From: Thereva unica
Taxonomy: Eukaryota; Arthropoda; Insecta; Diptera; Therevidae
Length of the DNA: 64,000 nt
Direction of reading: 5' to 3'
Assembly (NCBI GenBank): GCA_949987705.1
Contig: OX465281.1
Span: 175,102,516-175,166,515, forward strand
Position 1 is the first letter of the stretch; every line of letters starts with the position of its first letter. A model generated the notes under the pieces. The model worked only from the letters and a program-made list of their open reading frames with translations. It was not told the origin of the DNA and ran no database searches. This document shows positions 47,056 through 58,181 of this stretch, piece by piece. Made by a program: the position numbers and the translations under genes.

Positions 47056-47479
47056 CACATTTTGTTCTTCGTTGTTCCCTCTGTATATTAAGTACTCTGT
47101 GCTAAAATCGATGTTAAAATATCGATGTTTGCACGCTCAACATCGATGTTTTGATAACATCCATGAATATTGATCATCCCTAGTCTATACTGCCGTGAAT
47201 TGTTACAAAAATTTGCAAATAAAAAACAGTAAAGTCACTTGCAGTCCACAACTAAAAGTATTACATCAAACCATCGAACAAACATCGCATATCAACGCAC
47301 ACTCGTATCCAAACAGCTGAATTAACCGGCATTTGTTTGACGTTTTTGACGGTTACGTTTCGCTTTAAATCCGGTTTCATAGTAAAATTTCCCTTCGTAT
47401 CGAACAAAACAAACGTCGAAGCTACCAGCAACGGAACGAACATCTTCCAACGTTTACCGAGATGAAAACTGGAAACTAT

Positions 47480-47862
47480 GGCGGTGTTCAGTTCAGTTCA
47501 GTCTAGTTCGGCGCTTCCACGTGAGTGGTTCGTTTTGTGCTGTGTGGGGTGCGGTCTTGTTAACGGTTAGCTGCTTGCTTTATACATATGTAGTTGGGCG
47601 CGAACAATTCCGAATAGTGGCGTTGAAGTTATTCTGTGAAATTTCAGTGGTGTGACCCGGTGTAAACTCGTGCAGGGCTGTGACTGCCTGCAACTACTTC
47701 TGACCTGCGCTGCGCGTTAATTCGATACCTGTTTAACCCAGCGAGAGGGCAGACGTCCCGTGTTCTGGCTTGATTCGAAAACCCAAGCCAGAGTCGAAGA
47801 AGCCGCACTCGCTGCGAGCTGTTTCCGTGTGAATTTGAATTAAGAGTGCAGCCGAGTAACTC
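47480..47862 (+). promoter_or_regulatory. Candidate host promoter and 5' untranslated first exon
   Basis: This GC-richer block stands out from AT-rich surroundings. It begins with TTCAGTTCAGTTCAGTCTAG, which resembles repeated insect initiator (TCAGT) sites, and ends at AACTC followed by GTGAGT, a good splice donor. No ORF runs through it. A hairpin of TCTGGCTTG with CAAGCCAGA lies at 47763-47791. If real, it is the non-coding first exon of a gene whose remaining exons lie to the right, possibly outside the window. The evidence is composition and short motifs only. Confidence 0.3.
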
Positions 47863-49690
47863 GTGAGTGATTTATTGTGCGAATTTTAAGCAAAACAAGT
47901 GTCTTTTGTGTTTTTTGTTGTTCTGTAAGGGTTAACGGTAAAGTTAGGATTATTTTACCTTGTAACGTGCTGCAAAAGGCAGATAATTTGAGGATTACAC
48001 GGGGATAAAGAGAGGATTTAGCAAAAAAGGTTTGTTTGCAAAAAGCAAGGGTATTTTTGTTTGTTGAATGTTTGTTTAGGGTAAGGCGAGTTTGGTGGTA
48101 GGAATTTATGAAGACGTTTAATGGCATTTAAATTTGTTTGTTTTGATATACTGATAGACGGATTGATTTCTCATAGTATAAATGTTTTTTAAAGTTTTAA
48201 TTTACTTGCCGATTTAAAAAAAAATTATGATTAATTATGGTAAGTATGATTTAAAAACTTTGCGTTGTAATGTTGGAAGTTAAGATTCGGCTAAAATTAC
48301 GAAAAATTTACGGATATGACTCTGGGTTTTGATTGAACTAAGCTTAGGAGTCTTCCTAGGTACTACCAGGTCGTAAAGGTTTTCTTTATGTTCTTTATAC
48401 CAAATGAATGGGTACACATTTACCTAAAAAAGATCCTAATTATGTGGCTCTACCAATAATAATCAGTAGTTAAAAACTTCTCTAGAACATTTTGTTTCAT
48501 CAAATAAGCCCAGGAATCACCCCTTAAAGGATTACCCATTTAGCGAAGGTGTTTTTGTAAGGTGTCCCGTGCTAGATTTAGGATTTGAAATTCGAATAAT
48601 TGGCCGTTGCGGAGCGTTTTGTTTAAAAATGTTAAGCTGATTTCGAACTTGGTTCAGTGACGAAGCACATAGCATAGTCCAAAAGTGACCGTTGATAGTG
48701 GAAGAAGTTTATGGGATAGACACTCGACGGTAGCGACAATATATTTGCCCTAGGTGATTTTTACCAATTCATATGAGGATGTGATTATTCTACTCGTTTC
48801 CGATAAGAATAACCTATTTACTAATTCGATTCACCATTCCGCATCGATTCTTGGGCTTAATTACCCAATCTCCAATAATCGTACGTCATACATATTGATT
48901 GTGCAGATTTTGATAGTTTGAATTATCTCTAGTCGAGTGGCAATGCAGCCTTTTCTTATCAGGACGTTGTGAGAATCTTACACCAGAGAATATGTGCGAC
49001 CGCCTGTCTAAGGATTCAATGCCTACCACAGGAGACACCGCTGGGCTTCCGCACCCAGACGGCAATGTTCTTTCTGATTAAACACATCAACCCATGACTT
49101 TTAAGATCCGACCGGTATGAGCCTTAAACGGACTACTACAGTGTAACCCTTAAAAAGAGATCCCTCCAACTTGGAACAGTCTAGCCATCTAGCTACCTAA
49201 CTGCTATCTCCCCTTGCAGTTTCTTGCCTTTCTATGTTTCTTTTGGTTTCGTATTGCTTGAGCTACTGGTCAACTGGTGGATGATCTTTAGTGCCAGTTC
49301 CATCACTACCCATACATCCTCCGACCTTATCATCTTATTCTGGATGTTGTCCGGTGTTTACTCCATGTTCCGTGTTCTCTTTATCGCCCAGGCATTCTCT
49401 TGCATTCTCCGGGTCATAAAATTCCATTGCATCCGCCGTCAGAATATTGGGCGGTGGGGATGCGTTTTTTTGGTGATGTAAGCTATCGAGTAATGATGTT
49501 GAAGAGATAGCTTCTACACTAACATGCTCAACACCAATGGCTAAAAATTCATTGGCGATAGCACGTTCTTTCGGGAATTGAAGGCTTCACAAAAATTTAA
49601 TCTGATGAAGATTCTTCTCTTCAGTTACCGTGCTTAGAAGAAGTTGAGCACGAAAATTGCGGCTGCGTGTGCAATAAGTCAATGTAGGTT
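47863..49690. other. Sequence without a supported gene
   Basis: Mixed composition and no long ORF with recognised motifs. GC-richer stretches near 48950-49220 may be very old retrotransposon DNA. Confidence 0.35.
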
Positions 49691-49699
49691 CCACAATTC

Positions 49700-50185
49700 A
49701 GATGGTGAGAATTATTGAAATAAAACAATCGTTAACAACATGAAACCAGGAATACGTTTGCTAAGAAAAAGTTATTGGAGTCCTTCAAGATTCTTTAAAG
49801 CGACCATCTTGTTGGGACTTGTTTACTGTTGCTTACATATGGATTGGATGCTTACTAAAAACTACTATGACCTCTTAGCAAGATTGAGGGGGATTGATGG
49901 AGGATGATTCCGAAGACTGCAAAGATAAGGTCTACGAGCGCTAGTGCGGCATAGATGTGACGAAAAATATAAAGTTTTGTAAATCCGCTGGTGGTTAGGA
50001 CATATAGCTCGTATGAGTGAAAAGGGGATCCTTCTTGGAAGTATGGTGCAGTAGAATTTTTAAGATGTCGCAGTGAGGCAGACTAAATTTTCGTTGTAAC
50101 CCAGGATGCCCATAGATTTTGAAAGCTAACACCGCAGGTGGAAGGAGCAGTTGCAAAAGATCAAGACCGTATCTCGTTTATAGAG
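49700..50185 (+). pseudogene. Decayed LINE C-terminus
   Basis: Broken frames give WWLGHIARMSEKGI near 49990 and RWKEQLQKIKTV near 50140, the conserved C-terminal signature (LGHI.RM, then a W-rich helix) of RTE-like and related LINE proteins. No continuous frame remains. Confidence 0.5.
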
Positions 50186-50579
50186 CCGAATAAGTAAGTA
50201 GGCATGGTATCATTAATTTTTTTCTCAACCATACCATCGAAAATAATCTGTCGCTTTCTTAATTTTCCCAAAATTGTAACAGCAACGAGATATGTGGTTA
50301 TACGTTGTGAAAAAAAAATCATTTTGCAAAAATATAAGTAAATCTTCTCGATTGAAAAAGGTTCTTATTTTAAAATAATAGCAAGGTATGATCACGCGCA
50401 ATATTTGTCGGTGTCTGCAAAAACGGTCAATGGAGAAGGAGATATAATCATGAATTATGCCAACTGTACCGGAGACCTGACATTGTCGAAAGATTACGAT
50501 GGGTGGCACATGTACAAAGGCTAGACGAATAAATAAAATAGCGATTTTAAGCCGATAATTAGATTCAAACCGTCCAATG

Positions 50580-51060
50580 AAACAGAATGAAGGTCGAACA
50601 AGGGTTTATTAGAGATAAGGCAGTATTTTGTTTTTGAAACGTTAAATTCAACGCGTAAGAATTGGTCCCAGTCAAAAATAAGTTCGTTTTAGGGGCTGAT
50701 AAAGCTGCTTGAGTTCAAAAAACAAGGTCTGGGGCACGTGCTTGTCTTATACTAGCGAAGGCGTAAAAGTAAAGCAGAACAACGTTATCAGTAAAGCTGT
50801 GAAATGGATTAGAGTGGATTGAAAGCAGGTAATTTATAAAGACTTGAAAAAGAGCGGGTGATACAATTGACCCTTAGCAAGCTCCAGTGGAAATGAATGG
50901 CTAGAAAGAAAACAGTCCTTTAGAACTAAGTCGATGCCAATAGCTTTAAATTTAGTCAGCAAAGAAGGGTGCCGTACTCAGTCAAAAGCCTAACAGATAT
51001 CTAGAGCGGCCAGACCCGACTCAACAAAGTGGTGAGTGTTCCGTCATGAACCCGAGAAGG
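50580..51060 (-). pseudogene. Decayed LINE reverse transcriptase
   Basis: On the minus strand, broken frames give VESGLAALDI (near 51040), a degraded active-site region near 50760 (DNVVLLYFYAFA) and FNVSKTKYCLIS (near 50640). The last matches KTKYCLIS in the LINE at 33030-33992, so this is an older copy of the same or a close family. Confidence 0.55.
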
Positions 51061-51439
51061 TCGCCAGTAGATTTTTTTGTTTTAAATACGTAAAGCCTGC
51101 CTGAGTCTGGTTAGATACAAAATATTCCATAACCTTTTTATGGAATATTCATGCCGATTATACAACTCGCCGGATCTTCCGCGGAGGGAATTTTATTCGG
51201 ATTTGACGTTTGGCGTATTATAGAATCCGTCGAATGAAAAATAACCAAATGACGGTAATGCAGTGTGAAAAATTTATATTGTAGAATCCGCTCGTGAATC
51301 ACACTCTAGTTATACAAACATTTTCATTACAAATCCGCATCAAATTTACTGCGGAAGTGAAAAATTTCGGTGTAGTTTTTTTCAATGGAGACTTATAAAA
51401 TATGAATTTAAATGTTTTTAATTATTCTGTTTACAAATA

Positions 51440-51665
51440 GAATTCTTTTCGCACAACGAACCGAGTTCAGTTTGAAGAAATGGTTCGAATGATGAAAACG
51501 CGTCCGGATACATCTGTGGGAGGAAAGCAGTTTGTGTTTTTATTGTAAACTACACAGGTCCGAGGGTCGCCGTCCACATCACTGCATGCAATGCTGTAGC
51601 CGGCTGCCCGCAAGCCCTGTATAGCACCGTTACTTACCCATGGCTTCTGTACCACCCGCATCCTG
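51440..51665 (-). pseudogene. LINE endonuclease fragment
   Basis: The 64-residue frame has VQKPWVSNGAIQGLRAAGY and DPRTCVVYNKN. This resembles the EPW / GL / RTCIL region of the endonuclease in R1/Jockey-type LINEs, with Glu changed to Lys at the usually conserved catalytic position. The rest of the element is not recognisable. Confidence 0.5.
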
Positions 51666-52499
51666 GGGCTGTTCCTGCTACGTTATTTTGAATAATACAG
51701 AAGTATTGGCGGTAGTTGAAGGAACTGTTAAATTCCAATTTTTTTTTCAGTATAGGCTGAACATGAGTTAGTTTCTAGGAGTTTGGGTAGACTCTGGAGA
51801 TCACACAGCAAAAAGTTGAGGTGTGGACTATTTCTTGAGAGCCAGGGGAAACATTGTCACAGTCAGCGGATTTATTGATATCAAGTTCTCTAAGACACCT
51901 GTACCTTCTTCGCTAGCCTTGAAGAAAATTACCTTGGGTTTGCTTTCTGTTATCGCTTCCTTTTATAAATGAAAGAAAACGTTGTGGAAAAAGCTAGTAA
52001 CATTCGTTGGTAAAATTCTTCTTTAAGGAAGCTGCCAACACACCCGCCCATATAGCTTGGCTGACATTGAGTTCGGATTAGCACTGCAGTTCCGATTAGC
52101 ACTACGGAAACACAAATTCCATTGCGAATAATGCCCAACTTTCCCATAGCTAGTTGAGACAGATCATGGATACTTATTCTTATGTTATTAGTTGACAAAA
52201 ACTTTGGAGCCTATCCAAGGTGAAATTATGACAATATGCAGGGCCACTATAGTTTGCAACATCCCAAAATAAACTTTGAGAGATAAAATTAAGAAAAAAT
52301 ACCACAAAGCAATTTTCTGCAAGTGATGCAACTATTTTAGATGAAAATGAGAGGACATTAAAATTTAATTTAACAATAAAAAACAAAATAGAGGTATTCA
52401 TGATCTGTATAAACGTCGAGAAATCGTAAAATGTTATCTTCGAAATAGACAACCTGCACAATGGCGCAAATATGCTGCTTATGCAAGTTGAGTACCATT

Positions 52500-52800
52500 A
52501 TACTTGCTCATGCTCCATTGAGTCGGAAGCCCCGAAGAGCCCGAGTCGGCGAGAACTCGCAAACATAAAACATCGACAAAAAATCATCCCAACCAAAAGC
52601 TAGGAGCGCTGCACGGTAAATGTTAGCTCGCCGGTCGGGGTCGTGGGTGGTGTGGCCGGGTTGATGCAGACGTGGTTCACCACGTCTACCTTTATGCCGG
52701 TGCGAGATCCTCTTCAGGCCGTCCAATGCTTAACCCCGCTCAGCTCAGCTATGTTCAGACCAACACAACCACCCTGAGCGCCATCGGTGATTACTGGGGA
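52500..52800. other. GC-rich block, unrecognised
   Basis: About 300 bases clearly GC-richer than their flanks, containing ACGTGGTTCACCACGT, a near-palindrome. It may be the end of a non-coding retrotransposon, but no coding motif supports this. Confidence 0.3.
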
Positions 52801-53931
52801 ATGGAGATTATGCAACAACCAAAGCAAACGAAATAAAATCCCCAGCAAGCCATCCTGAAAAAAACTAGCGGCTTATACCATTATGATCAAGAACACTCGT
52901 GACAACATAACAGTGAAAATAACCAAATATTAATAATTTACAGATAAAAATACTTACATAAAATAAGTTCTATCACCTGTGTAAACAAAGCTTTACTTGT
53001 TACAAAAAACAAATTCAAAAATCGTCGGACATCAATGACACAATAAGGCGGTCAACAGTAAGGCGGTCAGCAACAAACAGAATCTTCACTTTTATAATTA
53101 TTATAAAGGCAATTACCTATCAGAAAGCAAATGTGAAATATGTAATTATTTGGGATTAAACTTGTGTTATATTTGTATGTAAGTAACCAAACTTAATTTG
53201 GTGCGTTAAGGTGAACAACAAAATCTGTCACACCGTGGTTAATTAATTGCGTATACGACTTAAATTGTTATTAAAAACATTAATATATTTTAATATGCTT
53301 AATGTAAAAAAAAAACCCAAAAATGAATAATATCAATGATCTTAAGACAAACAAACGTCTCGATGGTCAATAAGAAATTGGACACGCCTTGAATGTCCTT
53401 ATTCTTGGAGGGTATTACCACTTACTACCGGGATGTTCACTTTTTCGGCGCCACTAAAAACGAGGTTGGAGCCAAGCCAAATGTTAAAAAAACACAACTC
53501 AACTCTGCAGCCAATAACTGCAGGGCCAGTCATAGAAAAAGCCTGCCCTCCTGCAGAAAACATCCCTAGGTCCGAAAATCTTGGTTACGAAAATCTTGCA
53601 CCCTGGTACTATTTCAGTTGGATAAACGTTGGACCACTGGAGAACAAAAAACATCATCAAATATTTTCCCAAATAAACAACACGATTCCAACGTGTTACT
53701 TCACCAATAACACTGTTATTCCATCCAAATTTGGGGCTGGATACATAATGACGCTTCACTCTCACATTCCATCAGCAAGCCTTTTCTTCAAGATATTTTT
53801 TTCTTTTGCCGTATTTTGATTGCACTTAGTTTGAGCGCCGCTATTTATATCGGGATCACCAGAAAACCTATTTCACAAATTTCTTCCCTCATCCGTTTGA
53901 GAGTTGACTACAATCACTATTTTTATTTAAC
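52801..53931. other. Sequence without a supported gene
   Basis: AT-rich. A 128-codon open stretch (53433-53819) has no recognised motif, and its start is not supported by context. Confidence 0.35.
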
Positions 53932-54103
53932 TTTACAGTATAGGCAAGTTATTGTAATCGGTCCGAAAATCGAAATTTTCAACGTATTTTCGTTTTTCAA
54001 GGTATAAGTAGCATTTTAAGCAAAAATTTGAGAATAAGCGTGTGTATGTATGGATGTGTGTGTGCGGCTTAAGTATGTGGTCATTTTTGATGCCCACTCT
54101 TTC

Positions 54104-54412
54104 TCATTCCTTTCACCTGCAACTACCCCTTTCACGCACTCAACAAGATATGAATTCGTTTGTTAATAGAACAACCCGACTGTGGAATAACCTCTCGCAG
54201 TCAGTATTTCCGAACTCCTACAACATCCAAGAGTTCAAACGCAGTGTTCATCACCACCTTCTTAAATACCCCCCCCGTACCTTTTAATCCTTAACCTATA
54301 CCCTCCCCCCTCATCCCTCCCCGGTACTAAGCTTACTGCTAGACATTGAACCATGACGTGACAAATGACATGACGGACTAGTAGTACAAAGGGTGACTCC
54401 TAAGCGTAGCAC
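54104..54412 (+). mobile_element. LINE 3' end (family of 33030-33992)
   Basis: It matches the 3' end of the LINE at 33030-33992 and keeps the frame NRTTRLWNNLSQSVFP and FKRSVHHHLLKYPP to a stop at 54287. Its final bases continue beyond the insertion at 58679-58705 (CTTAGCACTGCCCCATAAAA). Confidence 0.8.
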
Positions 54413-54910
54413 ACGTCCCTGCAGGTAGCGGTGCCGGATGAACAAAAAAGTTTATAAAATATATCAAAATTAAGGGCTCAATATGGGCTAATTAAATGCC
54501 ATAATATTGAATTTTAGGCTGTTTTGATTTTTTTAAAAACAAAAGATCCGCTAGCTAAAGCTTTACTTAGCGGTGTCTCATACCAATGTTCATGTAACAA
54601 AATGTATTTCGTACTAAATGCACTTCAAAAATTATAGGCTAATTAAAGGCTACTAAACAAATAACATTTTTGCTATAAAAAATGGATTTAACAATTTCTT
54701 AACATGTTACTTCACTCATTACCTTAAAACTCACGAAACTTTGTTGAACCGAAAAAGTTCGTTCGCTCCTGAATTCAAATTAATTACAGATTATTGTTCT
54801 CTCTCGAAGGAGGAAAGATTGACATTTACAAAAAGCAATTTTTTATTTTTTAATAATGGAACATAAAGGACCCATTTTTTCGTGTCATTGTATCATCAGT
54901 TCCTTATACA

Positions 54911-55369
54911 AAACTAGTGGGATGTTGTGCCTAGAGACTAGCCACTAATTACGCTTTTTCATGGTATTCTTTTTGTTTAATAACACTTCAGACTGGATGA
55001 CAATATATTAAGTGGAGATTGTAAAGAATCACGAAAACATTCCTACAAATAACTTGAAAAACTAACGCATAACTGTGCGTACAATTGTCATCAAGAGGGC
55101 ATAAATACTTTATATTATTTCCACGAATTTTATAATGTTTTATAAAGCCGCCGGAGAGCCATAAAAAATCAAGAAAATGATATTTTTTCACTTATTAAAT
55201 AATATAATTTAGTCATAGATTCAAAAGATGTTCCACCGAAGTAAAAAAAAATTTCACCATTGCGCGGTCGGGGATTGAACTTGGTTCCGCGGCGTACGAG
55301 TCTAGCGCCTTACCTCTAGGCTACTGATATATGCATTTTATTAGAAATCTCTTTTTTGCCGTTAAGGTA
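54911..55369 (+). mobile_element. DINE-1/Helentron-like element, copy 3 (partial)
   Basis: It starts AACTAGTGGGATG like copies 1 and 2 for about 110 bases, then has a different interior with a minus-strand tRNA-like segment (A box near 55313-55323, B box near 55272-55280). It stops at the inner edge of the arm, before the 3' end. Confidence 0.75.
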
Positions 55370-56079
55370 AATGTGCCATATTCCGAGCTATTAAGGGGTT
55401 TTGAAAATTGTATATTAGTTTCTAACTGTTGGAATGAAGGTAGCCAAGTGAAAAGTGTTTGATGATAATTATATAACTGTTCTTTTGAGAATTGTATTCA
55501 TTTCAGGTATATTAAATGGCCCATTATGTTTTTTATTGATAAAATTAGAAACCACTTTTTTGTCTCTAATTCCGTCCTACAAAAGTCAACTCTGTATCTA
55601 ATTCCGTTCTGATAGGTCCTTAATTCCGGCCTAATTTTAAATGACAGTTCTACAAAAGATATGAACGATAAATGCTTATTTATTTAATTTATTTAGAGAA
55701 TTAAGTGACATTGTCAAGGTCTGTAATACCATCCGACTAATACTAGGATTTCTTTTTAAAAATCTCTCATTCCAGTGCCTGCCTGGACTTTTCAGCTAAT
55801 TTAAAAAAAGAAGAATGAGCAGCTTTGATTATTGGAAACCCAATTCCTGCCAATTGCTTCGCCCATTAACCAATTAGGTTCTTTTTATTTTAATGTAGAG
55901 GCCCTGTATATTATGATAGTTCCACGCTGGATAGACTCTAAACCTTTTGTCAACTGTTCTTCAGTGTATTTTTTTGGTCATTATTACATGGGAAACAGGT
56001 GTCTCAACGAACTTGATGTCAGTAAATGCACTGACTCGGACAATATACCCTCTATGGTTCAAAGGAAATGTGAGTAACC
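55370..56079. other. Spacer sequence without a supported gene
   Basis: AT-rich, no recognised feature; short ORFs only. Confidence 0.35.
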
Positions 56080-56660
56080 TCTGGGCAAACTTTTTCTCCT
56101 GTAAAATTTTCTGGAATCGATCCAGACCATCGGAAACTAACTCAAGTTTAGCCCATACAGAAAAAGGTGAATCTAACGACACTACCGCCCAATAGCAATT
56201 ATCTCCAAAATTAAGGAGGCAATAATCTAACCATATTATATACGAAAAGCGTTTTCCGTCAAACAGAGTATTCATCGTTTTGTTGAGTTTGGTCTGGTTG
56301 CTCTAGATATCTCCATGGCTTTCGACAAAAGTATGGCACTCCGTTCTGCTGATTAAACTTCAGGCTATAAGTATCGACTTAGGAACTGGACTGAGAATTT
56401 CCTCTCTGGCCAGTCAATCAAGGTAAAATTGCATGGCCTCAGACCTGATATCACACTATTTCTGCCAAGGGTTTCCCGGGCCCTAAAAATAAAGTATGTA
56501 CTGTCTCATCTCAAATAAAAGCTGTAACAACCTTCCGTCTGTGGACGGTGCGAATTTAATGACTGATCCATTTCTTATAATCTTCGGCATAACTTTAACT
56601 GATGATCTGCGATAGAATAATCACATATTCCAAATCGCTAAAAAAGTATTTTAATGCATG
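56080..56660 (+). pseudogene. Decayed LINE reverse transcriptase
   Basis: Broken frames show VALDISMAFDK near 56295, a degraded RT active-site start, and HIFQIAKK near 56620, which matches the LINE at 33030-33992. Numerous stops. It is an old copy of that family, trapped in the spacer of the inverted structure. Confidence 0.6.
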
Positions 56661-56871
56661 TCAGTATTTTAATGCATGTCGCTAAAAAAGTATTTTAATG
56701 TATTGGTGACCCTGGTACAGATTGGTTATTCGTAAGATTAAATTTTTCACAAAAAATTACGAATTTGTTATATACTTTGAGCAATGTGTGCTTGAAAATA
56801 TTATAATTACTTAAAACTCGTTTAAATTCTATTAGTTTTCCTGCGAGTTGATTGATTCCTTTTCTAGCATT

Positions 56872-57164
56872 AGGCCCCCATACACTACAAGGTTTTATGC
56901 GTACAAACATGTCCCACAATCTTTCTGATAAACTTGTTTGAACGCCGAGCTCACCCATACACTATTATGGTTTTCATTTTCCTTTAAAGATCAATCAATA
57001 GCCCTTGAAATTTTATGCTTATGCACAGAACTGTCAGATAAAACCACAAAAAAATTAAACCATTTTGATATTTGGGACAAACTTAAAACCAAATTCACCA
57101 CACTGTCAATCTTTGTTTGAGCGCCTTTTTTGTACGCATAAAACCTTGTAGTGTATGGGCACCT
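56872..57164. mobile_element. MITE, AGGCCCCCATACAC ends, copy 2, TSD ATT
   Basis: The ends AGGCCCCCATACACTACAAG and their complement match over about 35 bp and are flanked by ATT on each side (56869-56871 and 57165-57167). A related internal end, CACCCATACACTA, lies near 56952. Confidence 0.8.
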
Positions 57165-57554
57165 ATTGTAAGAGTTACTGCATTAGCAATATTTAATTTT
57201 TAACGTTAAATTGCATAGACACCGCTTTGTTGGCTTTATAAACCGAGATTTAAGATACCTTATTGCTACCGATTATTTGTTTGACGAATTATTTATAACA
57301 AACATGCAAAAACAAAGAAATTTTATTAAATGTTGAATGCATTTAAAGTTTTGAAACTTGTATTGAAAACACGTACATTATATTTATGAATACTGTTCAA
57401 TATCCCTTCCTTGATATTGAGTAAATAATGTCGGTTAATTTATATTGTTTGCTTGAAACACATTTATTGGAATAAAAACACGTTTTTTTAAATGATATGT
57501 TCTTTTTATTAAAATCAAATTAAGTTCTCTGTAAATAACAAAACAAATAATGAA

Positions 57555-58181
57555 AAAAATAAAAAGCTTATTCAGAGGCTCTGTCCGTCTGTCTGTCCGT
57601 CTGTGACCTTCTTTCATCTCTGAAAGTACTGTCGCTACAGACTTGGGCCATTTCTCAAATTGAAGCTCTTGGTCCAGAGACCTAAAACTGGGAAAATGGT
57701 CTGGAAATTCCTAGTGGAAGTATATTTAACGGCAAAAAAGAGATTTCTAATAAAATGCATATATCAGTAGCCTAGAGGTAAGGCGCTAGACTCGTACGCC
57801 GCGGAACCAAGTTCAATCCCCGACCGCGCAATGGTGAAATTTTTTTTTACTTCGGTGGAACATCTTTTGAATCTATGACTAAATTATATTATTTAATAAG
57901 TGAAAAAATATCATTTTCTTGATTTTTTATGGCTCTCCGGCGGCTTTATAAAACATTATAAAATTCGTGGAAATAATATAAAGTATTTATGCCCTCTTGA
58001 TGACAATTGTACGCACAGTTATGCGTTAGTTTTTCAAGTTATTTGTAGGAATGTTTTCGTGATTCTTTACAATCTCCACTTAATATATTGTCATCCAGTC
58101 TGAAGTGTTATTAAACAAAAAGAATACCATGAAAAAGCGTAATTAGTGGCTAGTCTCTAGGCACAACATCCCACTAGTTTT
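57555..58181 (-). mobile_element. DINE-1/Helentron-like element, copy 4 (complete)
   Basis: It runs right to left: start at 58179 (AACTAGTGGGATG), tRNA-like segment (57768-57830), then the conserved 3' part with GACCAAGAGC-type sequence and GTCTGTCCGTCTGTC near 57585, ending before AAAAAGCTTATTCAGAGG. It is the full-length partner of the truncated copy 3. Confidence 0.75.
57768..57830 (+). other. tRNA-like segment with A and B boxes
   Basis: TAGCCTAGAGG (57768-57778) fits the A-box consensus TRGYNNARNGG at every position, and GTTCAATCC (57811-57819) fits the B box GWTCRANNC. Their spacing of 43 bases is that of a tRNA gene. The T stem does not pair well, so a working tRNA is unlikely. The inverted copy is at about 55260-55323. 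Confidence 0.55.

Larger units (their letters stand above)
35696..47101. mobile_element. 11.4-kb unit with perfect 31-bp terminal inverted repeats
   Basis: The first 31 bases (35696-35726, starting CACAGAGTACTTAATATACA) recur exactly, inverted, at 47071-47101. The seven bases outside are CTAATAT on the left and CTAAAAT on the right, a possible target duplication with one mismatch. P elements have 31-bp TIRs, and a THAP/P-like transposase relic lies inside on the minus strand, so an old P-like element swollen by later insertions is a reasonable reading. It is not proven that the TIRs and the transposase belong together. Confidence 0.55.
34988..47182. mobile_element. hAT-like inverted-repeat element, split by an 11.4-kb insert
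   Basis: The left end TAGGGGGCAATATTAG and the complement of the right end, TAGGGATGATCAATATTC, are related, and both are followed by repeated ACATCGATGT palindromes. The flanks are GCCTATAC (34980-34987) and GTCTATAC (47183-47190), an 8-bp duplication with one mismatch, as hAT elements make. Own sequence is 34988-35695 and 47102-47182, about 0.8 kb. The rest is the nested unit 35696-47101. Confidence 0.65.

Noticed and set aside
49224..49481. Hydrophobic 85-residue ORF resembling a membrane protein
   Set aside because: Hydrophobicity comes from T-rich sequence; there is no homologous motif and the region looks like decayed repeat DNA.
53433..53819. 128-residue ORF
   Set aside because: No recognised motif, no splice or promoter context and AT-rich codon use; too weak to call a gene, though it is the longest unexplained ORF of the 47-54 kb stretch.
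57761..57835. Functional tRNA gene
   Set aside because: A and B boxes are perfect, but the T and acceptor stems do not pair and the sequence lies inside a repeated element.
54988..58103. Identical 67-residue ORFs on opposite strands
   Set aside because: They lie in the inverted arms within DINE sequence (54988-55191 and 57900-58103) and have no domain; a mirrored TE by-product.
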